A DNA stretch of 64,000 nt. It comes from CAZMXS01 sp964570325. GTDB taxonomy: Bacteria; Verrucomicrobiota; Kiritimatiellia; CAIQIC01; CAZMXS01. The notes under the pieces were generated by a model that searched no databases, was not told where the DNA came from, and saw nothing but the letters and a program-made list of their open reading frames with translations. The stretch spans positions 4,112-68,111 of the forward strand of contig CAZMXS010000017.1 of NCBI GenBank assembly GCA_964570325.1, read 5' to 3'. Shown in pieces: positions 34,830 through 45,823 of this stretch (its first letter is position 1; each line of letters begins with the position of its first letter). The position numbers were made by a program, and so were the translations under genes.

Positions 34830-35909
34830 TCAGCCGTTCCGCTTCTCGAAATCCTTCATGAACGCCACCAGCGCGTCAATGCCGGCCATCGGGAATGCGT
34901 TGTAGATCGAGGCGCGAATGCCGCCAACGGAGCGATGGCCCTTTAACCCTTTCAGTTTCTGGGTTGAGGCCTCCTTAATGAACTGCTCCTCCAACGCCTC
35001 ATTCGGCAGGCGGAAGGTCACGTTCATGTCGGATCGGAATTCCTTGACGGCCGTCCCCTTGTAGAACGATGAACCATCAATTGCGGCATAAACCTTGGCC
35101 GCTTTCTCGGCGTTCAACCGGGCCATCGCGTCCATCCCGCCATTCTTGAGCAGCCAGCGTGTGACCAGCATCACCATGAAAATGCTCCAGCACGGCGGCG
35201 TGTTATGAAGCGAGTTCTCCTCCACGAAGGTCTTGTAACGGAAGATGATCGGAATCTTCTCGGAACCCTTCGCCGCCCAATCCTTGCGAATAATGACCAC
35301 CACCACCCCGGCCGGGCCGATGTTCTTCTGCGCGCCGGCGTAGATCAGGCCGAAGCGGGAAATATCTATGGGCCGCGACATGAAGTCCGACGACATATCC
35401 GCCACCAGCGGGGCTTCCGTCTGCGGGAATTCCTTCATCTGGGTGCCGGCAATGGTCTCATTGGAGGTGACATGAACATAGGCGGCGCCGGGGTTGAACT
35501 TCAGGCTGGACAGCGCCGGCATCCGGGTCGGGATATCCTTGGCGGTATCGGCAATGACGTTCACCTTGCCGATCAATTTGGCCTCCTTGACCGCCTTCGA
35601 ACCCCAAGCGCCGGCGTTGACGTAATCCGCCGACTGCCCCTCGCCCAGGAAGTTCATCGGCACGAGGGCGAACTGGCCGCAGGCCCCGCCCTGCATGAAC
35701 AGGACCGCATGCGTGTCGGGCACATTCAGGATTTTCTTGATATTCTCGATGGCCTCATTATGCACCGCCTCATACTCTTTCCCGCGATGGCTCATCTCCA
35801 TGATGGACATGCCGGAGCCCTTGTAATCCACCAGATCGGCCTGGGCTTGCTCCAATACCTCCAGCGGTAAAACGGCGGGGCCGGCACTGAAATTGAATAC
35901 TCTGCTCAT
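34830..35909 (-). CDS. serC: Phosphoserine aminotransferase
   Basis: This PLP enzyme of serine biosynthesis converts 3-phosphohydroxypyruvate and glutamate to phosphoserine. The 359-residue protein opens NFSAGPAVLPLEVLEQ, with GSGMSIMEMSHRGKEY, FMQGGACGQFALVPMN, ADMSSDFMSRPIDISRF, the PLP lysine in YAGAQKNIGPAGVVVVI, and GHRSVGGIRASIYNA at the C-terminus. It is full length and complete. It diverges from the purine permease gene, with a short AT-rich shared promoter region. Confidence 0.96.
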   Translation of the reverse strand: MSRVFNFSAGPAVLPLEVLEQAQADLVDYKGSGMSIMEMSHRGKEYEAVHNEAIENIKKILNVPDTHAVLFMQGGACGQFALVPMNFLGEGQSADYVNAGAWGSKAVKEAKLIGKVNVIADTAKDIPTRMPALSSLKFNPGAAYVHVTSNETIAGTQMKEFPQTEAPLVADMSSDFMSRPIDISRFGLIYAGAQKNIGPAGVVVVIIRKDWAAKGSEKIPIIFRYKTFVEENSLHNTPPCWSIFMVMLVTRWLLKNGGMDAMARLNAEKAAKVYAAIDGSSFYKGTAVKEFRSDMNVTFRLPNEALEEQFIKEASTQKLKGLKGHRSVGGIRASIYNAFPMAGIDALVAFMKDFEKRNG

Positions 35910-35951
35910 GTTCCTTCCTTTCCTTGGTTGAGTTGCGAGTCAGACATTGTT

Positions 35952-35980
35952 TTTTTATCATCATTTTAATAGTCTTTCAA
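35952..35980 (-). promoter_or_regulatory. Possible serC promoter
   Basis: On the minus strand TTGAAA (35980-35975), a 17-base AT-rich spacer and TAAAAA (35957-35952) form a sigma-70-like promoter about 45 bases upstream of the serC ATG. Strong AT enrichment in a GC-rich chromosome supports it. Confidence 0.35.
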
Positions 35981-36004
35981 CTTTGACACGCTGTTTTTTT
36001 GGGT

Positions 36005-37354
36005 ATGCGCACGCTGGATAACATCTTTCAACTGACCGCCAACGGGACGAATGTCCGAACCGAGGTGCTCGCCGGCATCACCACCTTTCTGACCATGGCC
36101 TATATCATTTTCGTCCAGCCGGCGGTGCTGACGACGGATTTCGCCGGCCAGCCAACAGGCATGGATTTTGGCGCGGTTCTGCTAGCCACCTGTATTTCCG
36201 CCGCGCTGGCCACCACGTTGATGGGCCTGCTGGCCCGCTATCCCATCGCGCTGGCGCCCGGCATGGGGGAGAACTTCTTCTTCGTCTCCGTTGTCATGGC
36301 GCTGACCGCGCTGGGTTTCAAGGACGCCTGGCGGGTCGCGCTGGCGATTGTTTTCCTCTCGGGAGCGGTGTTCATGCTGCTCTCCGTCGTCCGCCTGCGC
36401 GAGGCGGTCATTGACGGCATCAGCCCGAGCATGTGCAACGGCATTGCCGCCGGTATCGGGCTGCTCATCGCCTTCATCGGATTGCGCAATGGGCAGATCA
36501 TTGTGGGGAATCCCGGCACGCTGGTCAGCCTGAATACTCATATTCCCATCGCCGATTTCCTCGTCTTCGCGTTCGGCCTGCTGGTGACGGCCGTCCTGCA
36601 TACGCGGCGGGTGCGCGGCTCCATTCTGATCGGCATTCTCGCCGCCATGCTGCTGGCCGCGCTGCTGGGCAAAGTGAAGTTCACCGGCATTGTCGGCCTC
36701 CCCAGGATTCAGCAAAGCGGCATCCTGCAAATGGATTTCAACCAGGTCTTCTCATTGAAGTGCCTGCCATTCATCCTGGTCTTCCTGTTCATGGATTTGT
36801 TCGACACGGTCGGCACACTGGTTGGAGTTTCAGAGCAAGCCGGCTTGATCCGGCCGGACCACAAGCTGCCGCGCGCCTCGCAAGCGCTCTTCGCGGACGC
36901 CGCCGGGACCGTGGTCGGCGCGACACTGGGAACCAGCACGGTCACCAGTTTCATCGAAAGCGCCACCGGTGTCGAACAGGGCGGGCGGACGGGATTGACG
37001 GCGCTGACCACAGCGGCGCTGTTCCTGCTGGCGATCTTCTTCAGTCCGCTGATCGCGATGGTCGGCAACTACGCCCCGATCACGGCCGCGTCATTGATTG
37101 TGGTGGGCGCCCTGATGATGCAAAACGCGCGCAAGATCAACTGGGAGGATTTCAGCGAGGCAATACCCTCTTTCCTGATGATCGTCGGCATTCCCCTGTC
37201 GTACTCCATCGCGGACGGGTTGGCGCTGGGGTTCGTCAGCTATCCGCTGGTGAAACTGCTCAGCGGCCGGGGCCGCGAAGTGAAATGGCCGATGTATGTG
37301 CTGGCGGTAGTGCTGGGCTTGTACTTTGTTTTCGTCCGCGCGCGGCTGGGCTAA
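36005..37354 (+). CDS. NCS2/AzgA-type purine permease
   Basis: This 449-residue protein has 12 or more hydrophobic segments and AzgA-subfamily signatures: EVLAGITTFLTMAYIIFVQP at the N-terminus, ALAPGMGENFFF, GISPSMCNGIAAGIGLLIAFIGLRNG, FLFMDLFDTVGTLVGV, and GTSTVTSFIESATGVEQGGRTGL. AzgA transporters import hypoxanthine, guanine, adenine or xanthine by proton symport. The start is taken as ATG 36005; a TTG two codons earlier is possible and no strong ribosome-binding site is visible. No purine riboswitch fits in the short upstream gap. Confidence 0.9.
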   Translation: MRTLDNIFQLTANGTNVRTEVLAGITTFLTMAYIIFVQPAVLTTDFAGQPTGMDFGAVLLATCISAALATTLMGLLARYPIALAPGMGENFFFVSVVMALTALGFKDAWRVALAIVFLSGAVFMLLSVVRLREAVIDGISPSMCNGIAAGIGLLIAFIGLRNGQIIVGNPGTLVSLNTHIPIADFLVFAFGLLVTAVLHTRRVRGSILIGILAAMLLAALLGKVKFTGIVGLPRIQQSGILQMDFNQVFSLKCLPFILVFLFMDLFDTVGTLVGVSEQAGLIRPDHKLPRASQALFADAAGTVVGATLGTSTVTSFIESATGVEQGGRTGLTALTTAALFLLAIFFSPLIAMVGNYAPITAASLIVVGALMMQNARKINWEDFSEAIPSFLMIVGIPLSYSIADGLALGFVSYPLVKLLSGRGREVKWPMYVLAVVLGLYFVFVRARLG

Positions 37355-37554
37355 AGCCTTTCGGTTCAGATTCGGCACGCTGGGCGCACAGGCAGCTTAC
37401 CCGTTTTTGCCATCAACTCATTGCCGAATCCTGCACTGCGTGAAACCGGCGCCCCGCGCCGAAATACTTGTTTTTTTCTTGTGGAGCCGCGCGTCGGTCC
37501 CGGATATTATCAAGGTAATGGCGCGTACGCTTGGCAGCGCCCCAGATAGAGATC

Positions 37555-38406
37555 ATGATTATCCGCGCGGCAATCATCGCGGTGCTGATCGGGCTGGCCG
37601 GCCAACCGGCTTGGGCCGCCAAAAAATGGCGCACCTATGAAAATTGCACGCTGATCCCGCACGACGCGAATGACGGCGACAGCTTCCATGTCCGGGTCAA
37701 CAAGCGCCATTATATCTTTCGGCTCTACTTTGCCGACACGCCGGAAACCGATGATAGCCTGCCCGAACGGGTGGCCGAGCAGGCCGCCTATTTCGGGTTA
37801 GATCCCAAAACCACAATCCAGGTCGGCAAACAGGCCAAGGAGTTCACGGCCAATTTTCTCAAGAACGGGTTCACGGTCTACAGCCGTCTTCAGGACGCTC
37901 TGGGCCGGAGCGACCGCGACCGCGATTACGCCTTCGTTGTGGTCGGCGACAAAGATCTGGCTACCGAACTGGTGCGCAACGGCCTGGCCCGTGTCTATGG
38001 CACGCCGACGGATCATCCCGATGGCACCCCGCAGCAAAATCTTTGGTGGCGCCTGAAGTCAGCCGAGCGCGAGGCCAAGCAAATGCGGCGCGGCGCCTGG
38101 GGTATGCCGCAAGCCCCAACCAATCCCTTCGCCCGGGCTACGCCAGTGGCTGCGCCCGGCGCCAACCCAACCCTCCCAGCGGCGGCGGCCGCCGCGCCGG
38201 AGCTTGAGGAACAGAGCCTGGTCCTGCCCCAATCCATCATCGCCTTTTCGCTGCGCGATCCGGGCCAGCAGGTGGGCATCCTGCCGCGCGGGACGGTGGT
38301 GCGAGTGCTGCGGGCCGAGTCGCCGACCATGGCTCGCATCCGTTTCTCCGAGCAAAACGGCAATGTATTTGAAGCCCAGTGCCGCCGGGCGGATTTGGGT
38401 TTGTGA
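37555..38406 (+). CDS. Secreted staphylococcal nuclease-like protein with C-terminal tail domain
   Basis: This 283-residue protein has a signal peptide (IIRAAIIAVLIGLAGQPAWA) and then an SNase/thermonuclease domain: NDGDSFHVRVN, YIFRLYFADTPETDD (calcium and catalytic acidic residues), VGKQAKEFTANFL, and DRDRDYAFVVVGDKDLATELVRNGLARVYG. After a Pro/Ala-rich linker a small C-terminal domain (SIIAFSLRDPGQQVGILPRGTVVRVLRAE) looks SH3-like. Expected activity is calcium-dependent cleavage of extracellular DNA and RNA. The preceding 200-bp gap shows nothing else supportable. Confidence 0.85.
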   Translation: MIIRAAIIAVLIGLAGQPAWAAKKWRTYENCTLIPHDANDGDSFHVRVNKRHYIFRLYFADTPETDDSLPERVAEQAAYFGLDPKTTIQVGKQAKEFTANFLKNGFTVYSRLQDALGRSDRDRDYAFVVVGDKDLATELVRNGLARVYGTPTDHPDGTPQQNLWWRLKSAEREAKQMRRGAWGMPQAPTNPFARATPVAAPGANPTLPAAAAAAPELEEQSLVLPQSIIAFSLRDPGQQVGILPRGTVVRVLRAESPTMARIRFSEQNGNVFEAQCRRADLGL

Positions 38407-38475
38407 CTTGGGGAATAACAAGCCGATCGCGGCGACTTAAAAACGGGATTGCGTCCAAAAAAAAGGGGGGGGGCC

Positions 38476-41400
38476 ATGAATAACAGACTGATTCAAAGTT
38501 TCGCCTTCGCGCTTGTTTTGTCCGCCCTCGGCGCCCTGGCTGACGAACCGCGGCGCATGCCGATCATGCGTGTATCGGGCGCCACCATGTACGAGTGGGA
38601 ACTCGCATACCGGGCCATGCCCCAGGCCGTCATTAGCGGGGATCTGCTGGCCAAGTCCGCCAAGGCCGGGGCATATAGCCTGCTCGGCAATGTGCGCTAC
38701 ATCGCAGCCGAGCGCAACCAATCAAGCTGCGGCAACTGTTGGATGTGGGCCAGCACCGGCGTGATGGAAAATGAGCTGTACGTCAAACGCGGCATTTTCG
38801 ACCGCCTCTCGATCCAGTATTTCGCGCTCTGCGGCACCAAGCCACAGTGCGGCTGCCAGGGCGGCAGTATCAACGATGCGGTAACCTTCTATTCCAGTAA
38901 ACGCTTTTGCGTCCCCTGGTCCAACGCCGGCGGCGCGTTCGCCAACGGCGACGGCAACTGCCACGGCACTTGCGGCGGCGTCGCGACCTCGCCTAACTAC
39001 CCGATCAACTCGATCCAGGCCGTCAGCGTCAGCACCTACGGTGTCGGCCAGGCCCAGGCGATCGCCAACATGAAGAACATCCTCCTGCAGAACAAGGCTG
39101 CCTACTTCGGCTTTTCGTTCGGCAACGACTCCGACTGGAATCGTTTTAACAACTTCTGGAACAATTCGGACGAAAGCGCGATCTTTGACCCCACCCCCGC
39201 TTGCGGGCATGCCTGGGTGGAACAGCAGGGCGGCGGGCACGCGGTGCTGCTGGTGGGGTTTAACGACACCGATCCGGCCAACCCATACTGGCTGCTGCTG
39301 AACAGTTGGGGCACCGCCGGCGGCCGCCGGCCCAACGGACTCATGCGCTGGAAAATGAATGTGGACTATGACTGCCAGATAATCCGGACCGACGGCAACA
39401 TTACCATGCACCGCGTGTCCACGTTGAACGTGGATTACGGCGGAATCAGCCTGCCGGCCGTCGCCACTGAACCGGCCACGGCCGTGGCGGCCAATTCCGC
39501 GACGCTCAACGGCACGGTCAACCCGCAGGGCGCGGCTACAACCTATTACTTTCAGTATGGGCTGACCACCGCCTATGGGTCCTCCACGCCGGGCACCAGC
39601 GCCGGCGCCGGCAGCAGCGTCGTCGCGGTCAACGTGCCGGTGCCGAACCTGACGCCGCAGTCCACCTATCATTTCCGCATCGTCGCCGTGAACGCGGGCG
39701 GCACCTCGTACGGCGCCGACCGCACCTTCACCACGACCAGCCCGGGCCCGCCGGCGCCGGAGGTCACCACCCAGCCGGCGTCATCCATCTCCATCTCATC
39801 CGCCATCCTGAACGGCTCGATCAACCCGCGCGGCAGCGAGACGATGTATTTCTTTGAATATGGCCCGACCTTGATGTACGGCTGTAACACCGCCACCAGC
39901 TCGGCCGGCTCCGGCTCCAGCCCGGTCGCGGTGAATCGCCAGGTCAACAATCTGATCCCATCGCAAGGCTTCCATTGCCGCCTCGTGGCCTATAGCGCCG
40001 GCGGCGGCGTGCTGGGCAACGATATCGCTTTCACTACTCCCAGCCTGCCGACCCAATACACGGTCACGGCCGCGGCCGGCGCCAACGGGGCCGTCAGCCC
40101 CAGCGGGATGCTGACCAACAACGCCGGCAGCAGCCGAACATTCACCGCCGCGCCGAACCCGGGCTACGCGGTTTACTGGTGGACGCTAAACAGCCAGCCC
40201 GCCCAGTACGGCGGCAATTCATTCACCGTCTCCAACATCCAGGCTGCCCAGACCATCCTCGTTAACTTCACGCTGGCCGCCGCGGCGGATGCCTGGGATC
40301 CCGGCGACGACCAAGGCACCAACGCAACGCCGCTGATGGGATTGTCCGCCGCCACCAACACCCACGGCCCGCACACGCTCTCATCCGTTGATCTGGCCGA
40401 CTGGTTCAAAATCCGGCTCACGAATAACATCAACTATAACTTCAACTCCATCGGCGGCACGGGCGATGATTTCGCCGAATTGTACACTGACCCGACCGAC
40501 ACCAACTCGCTCGTGAATTACGACGACGACTCCGGCGGCAANNNNNNNNNNNNNNNNNNNNNNNNNNNNNNNNNNNNNNNNNNNNNNNNNNNNNNNNNNN
40601 NNNNNNNNNNNNNNNNNNNNNNNNNNNNNNNNNNNNNNNNNCGACGACGACTCCGGCGGCAATGGCCAGTTCAGTCTCAACTACATGCCCACCGCCACCG
40701 GCTGGTACTACCTGCGGGTGGAGACCTTTAATTCGGGCGTGGAGGCCGGCTATCATTTCCGTTATCACATCACCAGCCCGTCCGGCCGCGACGCCTGGGA
40801 TCCCGGCGACGACACCGGCGCCGGCGCTTCGAACCTGGGCACGCCGACCATCGGCGGCCAGACCCACGGGCCCCATAAGCTATCCGTCGGAGACGTCTAT
40901 GATTGGTTTGTCGTCAACCTGGTGGCCGGCCACCACTACAACTTCAACACATCCGGCGGCGCGGGCGACGATTACGCCGCGCTGTTCGGCGACGCGGAGG
41001 GCGCCAACCTGCTGGCGGAAGACGACGATTCGGGCGGGAACAAGCAATTCAGCCTGAACTACACAGCGGAGATCTCCGGCCCGCACTATCTGCGCGTGAA
41101 CACCTATTTCCCGGGACAGAGCGCCGCTTACACGCTGGCGTACCAGGAGCGCCAGAACATAGATCCGCCGCAGCCGGCGATCAACCCCAACCCGACCAAC
41201 GAGGCCGGCAATGTCAGCACCCAGCCAACGCTCACCTGGGCCAACGGCGGCGGGGCCACCGGCTATGAAGTCTGGTTCAGCTACGACGGCGTCTACCTTT
41301 ACAAACTCACCAACACCACCGACACCAGTTTCCTGCCGGCCCCGCTGACCCCGGGCAATTACTACTACTGGCAGATTGACTCAACCAACGCCAATGGAGT

Positions 41401-41932
41401 GACCGCCGGCGAGCTGTGGGTATTCCAGGTCGGCGGCGGGGGCGGCGGCATGAGCGTGACCTTCCCCGCCAGCATGGCCGGCCGCCGCGCATGCGTTTAC
41501 GCCTGGGACAACTTCAGCCAGCAATGGATGACCTTCCCCGGCAGCGGCGACGTGGACGCGCCAACGCAAGTCCGGATCCCGGATCTGCAAGTCGGCCAAT
41601 ATTACTGGTTCGGCATCTGGGACTACTCCACCGCGAACTGGGCGCATACCGAATGGTTTGGATTGATTCCGACGGAAATCAACGGCCGCTTCATCGGCCA
41701 TATCATCGGCTCCCCGCCCACGCCGCAGATTGGGTATCCGACGGACGCATTCGACATCTCGGGATCAACCGGCCACACGGTTTGGCCCGTGATCGTGGAC
41801 ATGACCACGGGCGTGTGGGACTACTCGCAGCCGACGTTCGTCTCCAACGGCACCTGTTCGTACACGCCGCTTTCATGGACTCCCTGGGTCTGGATTGTGT
41901 TTTATGATATGAACACAGGTGAATGGTTCTGA
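38476..41932 (+). CDS. Giant secreted papain-family (C1A) multidomain protein, copy 1
   Basis: Signal peptide FAFALVLSALGALA, then a papain-type peptidase: Gln and Cys88 in NQSSCGNCWMWAS, His in GGGHAVLLVGF, Asn in LLLNSWGTAGG. Two FN3-like domains follow (SATLNGTVNPQGAATTYYFQYG and a second), then an InlB-type repeat (YTVTAAAGANGAVSPSG), PPC-type repeats (DAWDPGDDxGxxA, HGPHTLS, NYNFNSIGGTGDDFAELY, DDDSGG), another FN3-like domain (TLTWANGGGATGYEVWFSYDG) and a C-terminal domain ending FYDMNTGEWF. A 100-N gap at 40542 breaks the frame. Removing the Ns and the duplicated 21 bases restores one frame. First of three tandem paralogues. Extracellular proteolysis is inferred. Confidence 0.85.
40542..40641. 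other. 100-N assembly gap in protease copy 1
   Basis: The 21 bases at 40521-40541 recur exactly at 40642-40662. Collapsing that overlap and the Ns (121 bases) restores the frame. However, the join brings the first PPC unit next to the end of the second; comparison with copy 2 indicates that roughly 120 residues of repeat are missing. Confidence 0.9.
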
Positions 41933-41996
41933 TTGGACGAAACAAAGCGCACGGGACACCTGCGTTCTGAAGGGCGCAGTAAGTTTGCAGGCAAAG

Positions 41997-42014
41997 GGCG
42001 GGCGCCTGCCCGCC
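41997..42014. repeat. Short GC hairpin between protease genes 1 and 2
   Basis: GGCGGGC, a GCCT loop and GCCCGCC form a 7-bp stem within the 159-bp spacer. There is no U-tract, so termination is doubtful; it may be an attenuator or an mRNA-stability element. The rest of the spacer shows no gene. Confidence 0.35.
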
Positions 42015-42091
42015 ATGAAGAACAAGCAGAGAACGCATGGAATGACCGGCCGGCGGCCCGGAAGCCGAAAATGAAAGAAGGAGCTCCCAGA

Positions 42092-45000
42092 ATGAACAGG
42101 CGCATCTTATCCATATTAGCCATCGGCCTCCTGGCGGGCGGATGGGCGGCCTCGGCCCAGATCATCACCGGCGAGCCGAAATATCCGATAATGCGCATCA
42201 GCGCGGACGAATTGCGCCAATGGTCGCTGGATCAAGCCAAGCGACCCCGGGCCGTGATCAAAGGCGATATCAGCCCCAAGGCGGGCGCGTTCAGCTTGCT
42301 TAACAATGTGAAATACATCGCCGCCGAGCGTAACCAGCAGAACTGCGGCAATTGCTGGATGTGGGCCGGCACCGGCATCATGGAAAACGAGATGTATGTC
42401 AAGAAGGGCATCTTCGATCGCCTATCCATCCAATACTTTGCGCTTTGCGGCACCAAGCCGCAGTGCGGCTGCCAGGGCGGCACCATTGACGATGTGGCTT
42501 CCTTCTATGCCAACAAGCGTTTCTGCGTGCCCTGGTCAAACACCGGCGGGGCGTTCGCCAACGGCGACGGCAATTGTCACGGAACCTGCGGCGGCGTCGC
42601 CACCACGCCCAATTATCCGATCAACTCGATCCAGTCCGTGGCCGTCAACACCTACGGGGTCGGCCAGGCCCAGGCGATCGCCAACATCAAGAACATCCTG
42701 CATCAGAACAAGGCAATGTTCTTTGCCTTCTTTTTCGCCAACAATACAGATTGGAACCGCTTCTTCACTTTCTGGGACAATGGCGGCGAGACGGCGGTTT
42801 TCGATCCGGCCGCGTCCTGCGGGCACACCTGGGTCAATGGCCAGGGCGGCGGACACGCGGTGCTCCTCGTCGGATATGACGACACGAATCCGGCCAATCC
42901 GTATTGGTTGATCCTCAACAGTTGGGGCACGGCCAACGGCAGCCGGCCCAACGGGTTGATGCGCTGGAAGATGAACATGGACTACAACTGCACCATCTCC
43001 GACGCCTACGGGACCTATCCGCTGCTGGAAGTGTCCACCCTCAACGTCGAATACGGCGGCGTGAATCGGCCGGCCGTCTCCACGGATCCGGCCACCGCCG
43101 TGGCGGCGAACTCCGCAACGCTCAATGGGACAGTCAATCCACAAAGTTCGGCCACGACATATTACTTTGAATACGGTCTGACCACCGCCTATGGATCCTC
43201 CACACCGGTCACCAGCGCCGGCGCCGGCAGCAGCGCCATAGCTGTGGCCGTTCCAATCTTGAACCTGACGGCGCAGTCTACCTATCACTTCCGTCTTGTC
43301 GCAGTGAACGCGGGCGGCACCTCGTACGGCGCCGACCGCACTTTCACCACCACCAGCCCCGGCCCGCCGGCGCCCGAAGTGACCACCCAACCAGCCTCAT
43401 CTATTTCGATCTCCTCCGCCATCTTCAACGGCACGGTCAATCCGCGCGGCAGCGAGACCATGTACTTCTTCGAGTACGGCCCGACGCTGAACTATGGCGT
43501 CAACACCGCCACCAGCTCCGCCGGCAGCGGCTCGAGCCCGCTCGCGGTCAACTGCCAGGTCAACAATCTGATCCCGGCGCAGACCTTCCATTGCCGGCTC
43601 GTCGCCTACAGCGTCGGCGGCGGCGTGCAAGGCAACGACATCGCCTTCACCACGCCTTCGCTGCCGACCCGCTACACGGTAACCGCGGCAGCCGGCGCGA
43701 ACGGCGGCGTCGCCCCCAGCGGCATCGTAACCAACAACGCCGGCGAGAGCCGAACCTTCACGGCCACGCCAAACCCGGGCTACGCGGTCCAGTGGTGGAC
43801 GCTCAACAGCCAGCCGGCCCAGTATGGCGGCAACACCTACACGCTCACCAATATCCAGGCCAACCACAGCCTGCTGGTCACCTTCATGCTGGCCGCGGCG
43901 GCTGACGCCTGGGATCCCGGCGACGACACCGGCGCCGGCGCCACGGCGCTGACCGGCCTGACCACGACGGAGACGACCCACGGGCCGCACACGCTTTCCG
44001 CCACGGACCCGGCCGACTGGTTCATGATCCGGCTCACCAACAACATCAACTACAACTTCAATTCCGTCGGCGGCTCGGGCGACGATTTCGCCGAACTTTA
44101 CACCGACCCCGCCGACCCCAACTCCCTCGTGAACTACGACGATGACTCCGGCGGCAATGGCCAGTTCAGCCTCAGCTACATGCCCACCGCCACCGGCTGG
44201 TTCTACCTGAAAGTACGACCGCGTAATCCCGGCAAAAGTTGCGCCTACCATCTCAAATACCGCAGCCTGGGCGCTCCCACCGGCGGCGATGCCTGGGATC
44301 CCGCCGATAATCTGTATACCGGCGCCTCCACCCTCACCAGCCCAACCGGCAGCGAGCAGGCGCACGGCCCGCATACGCTTTCGGCCACCGACCTCTATGA
44401 CTGGTACAAGGTCTGGCTGACCAACAATGTGGTCTATAACTTCAACTCCGTCGGCGGCACGGGCGATCTGTATGTCGGCTTGTACAACGATCCCGCCAGC
44501 GGCGTCGAACTGGCCACCGACGACGACTCCGGCGGCAATGGCCAGTTCAGCCTCAGCTACATGCCCACCGCCACCGGCTGGTATTACCTGCGGGTGGAAA
44601 CGTATTACTCGGGATACCCCGCCAACTATAACTTCAAATACCGCATCGCCGCCGCCGCCGGTGGCGACGCCTGGGATCCCGGCGATAACACCGGTCCGGG
44701 CGCATCCAACCTCGGCACGCCGGCTACCACCGAGCAAACCCACGGGCCGCATACGCTCTCGGCCGGCGACTACTACGACTGGTACGCCGTCAATCTGGCG
44801 GCCGGCCAGAAGTACAACTTCAACACGGTCGGCGGCACAGGCGACGACTATGCCGAGCTGTTCGGCGACACGGCCGGCAGCAACCTGCTGGCGGTGGATG
44901 ACGATTCCGGCGGCAATCGCCAGTTCAGCCTGGACTACACCGCCAAAGCCAGCGGCTGGCACTATCTGCGCGTCCGATGTTATTACGTTGGCGAAAGCGC

Positions 45001-45808
45001 GGCCCACACCCTGTCATACCAGCGGTATGCGTCGGCCAATCCGCCATCCAAGCCGATCAACCCCAATCCGGCCCACCAGTCAACCGGGGTCGGCACACAA
45101 CCAACGCTGACCTGGGCCGACGGCGGCGGGGCCACCCGCTACGAAGTCTGGTTCAGCTACGACGGCCAATACCTGTACAAGCAAACCAACACAACCGCCA
45201 CCAGCTTCACGCCGGGTCCGTTGTATCCCAACAATACATACTATTGGGAGATAGACGCCCTGAACGCCAGCGGCGCGACTGAAGGTGACGTGTGGTGGTT
45301 CCAAACCGGCAGCAGCGGCGGGAACATGGATGTGACATTCCCGGCCAACATGGCCGGCCGCTGGGCCAGTGTATATGCCTGGGACAACACCGCGCAGCAG
45401 TGGTTGAGCTTCAGCGGCAGCGGCGATGTGTTTGGCCCCGCGCAGGTCAAGATCCCGAACCTCAGCGAGAACCGCTATTACTGGTTCGGCATCTGGGATT
45501 ACACCTGGAGCGCCTGGGCGCACGCCGAATGGTTCGCCGTCATCCCCACCGCGGTCAACGGCCGGTTCGTGGGGCACATTCCGTCGGCCGCCACCGCCTT
45601 GATCGGCTATCCGACCGACAAACTCGACATCACGGCGTCCACCGGCCACACGGTCTGGCCGGTGCTGGTGAACATGTCCACCGGCTACTGGGACTACAAC
45701 CAAGATCCGTTCGTGTCGGCGGGAGCGTGCTATTTCACCATCAATTCCTGGAATGCGCCCTGGTTCTGGATCGTGTTTTATGACATGACAACGGGACAAT
45801 GGTTCTAA
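42092..45808 (+). CDS. Giant secreted papain-family (C1A) multidomain protein, copy 2
   Basis: This intact 1238-residue paralogue starts at an ATG after AAGGAG. Signal peptide ILSILAIGLLAGGWAASA; peptidase residues about 60-330 with Gln82 and Cys88 (NQQNCGNCWMW), His255 (GGGHAVLLVGYDD) and Asn276 (ILNSWGTANG). Next come two FN3-like domains (to about 505), an InlB-like repeat (to about 585), three PPC-type units of about 125 residues starting DAWDP, an FN3-like domain (PTLTWADGGGATRYEVWFSYDG), and a roughly 160-residue C-terminal domain ending FYDMTTGQWF. The many Cys in the peptidase domain suggest disulfides and an extracellular location. A propeptide, if present, is only about 35 residues. 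Confidence 0.9.
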   Translation: MNRRILSILAIGLLAGGWAASAQIITGEPKYPIMRISADELRQWSLDQAKRPRAVIKGDISPKAGAFSLLNNVKYIAAERNQQNCGNCWMWAGTGIMENEMYVKKGIFDRLSIQYFALCGTKPQCGCQGGTIDDVASFYANKRFCVPWSNTGGAFANGDGNCHGTCGGVATTPNYPINSIQSVAVNTYGVGQAQAIANIKNILHQNKAMFFAFFFANNTDWNRFFTFWDNGGETAVFDPAASCGHTWVNGQGGGHAVLLVGYDDTNPANPYWLILNSWGTANGSRPNGLMRWKMNMDYNCTISDAYGTYPLLEVSTLNVEYGGVNRPAVSTDPATAVAANSATLNGTVNPQSSATTYYFEYGLTTAYGSSTPVTSAGAGSSAIAVAVPILNLTAQSTYHFRLVAVNAGGTSYGADRTFTTTSPGPPAPEVTTQPASSISISSAIFNGTVNPRGSETMYFFEYGPTLNYGVNTATSSAGSGSSPLAVNCQVNNLIPAQTFHCRLVAYSVGGGVQGNDIAFTTPSLPTRYTVTAAAGANGGVAPSGIVTNNAGESRTFTATPNPGYAVQWWTLNSQPAQYGGNTYTLTNIQANHSLLVTFMLAAAADAWDPGDDTGAGATALTGLTTTETTHGPHTLSATDPADWFMIRLTNNINYNFNSVGGSGDDFAELYTDPADPNSLVNYDDDSGGNGQFSLSYMPTATGWFYLKVRPRNPGKSCAYHLKYRSLGAPTGGDAWDPADNLYTGASTLTSPTGSEQAHGPHTLSATDLYDWYKVWLTNNVVYNFNSVGGTGDLYVGLYNDPASGVELATDDDSGGNGQFSLSYMPTATGWYYLRVETYYSGYPANYNFKYRIAAAAGGDAWDPGDNTGPGASNLGTPATTEQTHGPHTLSAGDYYDWYAVNLAAGQKYNFNTVGGTGDDYAELFGDTAGSNLLAVDDDSGGNRQFSLDYTAKASGWHYLRVRCYYVGESAAHTLSYQRYASANPPSKPINPNPAHQSTGVGTQPTLTWADGGGATRYEVWFSYDGQYLYKQTNTTATSFTPGPLYPNNTYYWEIDALNASGATEGDVWWFQTGSSGGNMDVTFPANMAGRWASVYAWDNTAQQWLSFSGSGDVFGPAQVKIPNLSENRYYWFGIWDYTWSAWAHAEWFAVIPTAVNGRFVGHIPSAATALIGYPTDKLDITASTGHTVWPVLVNMSTGYWDYNQDPFVSAGACYFTINSWNAPWFWIVFYDMTTGQWF

Positions 45809-45823
45809 CAGAAGGAGTGTAAA

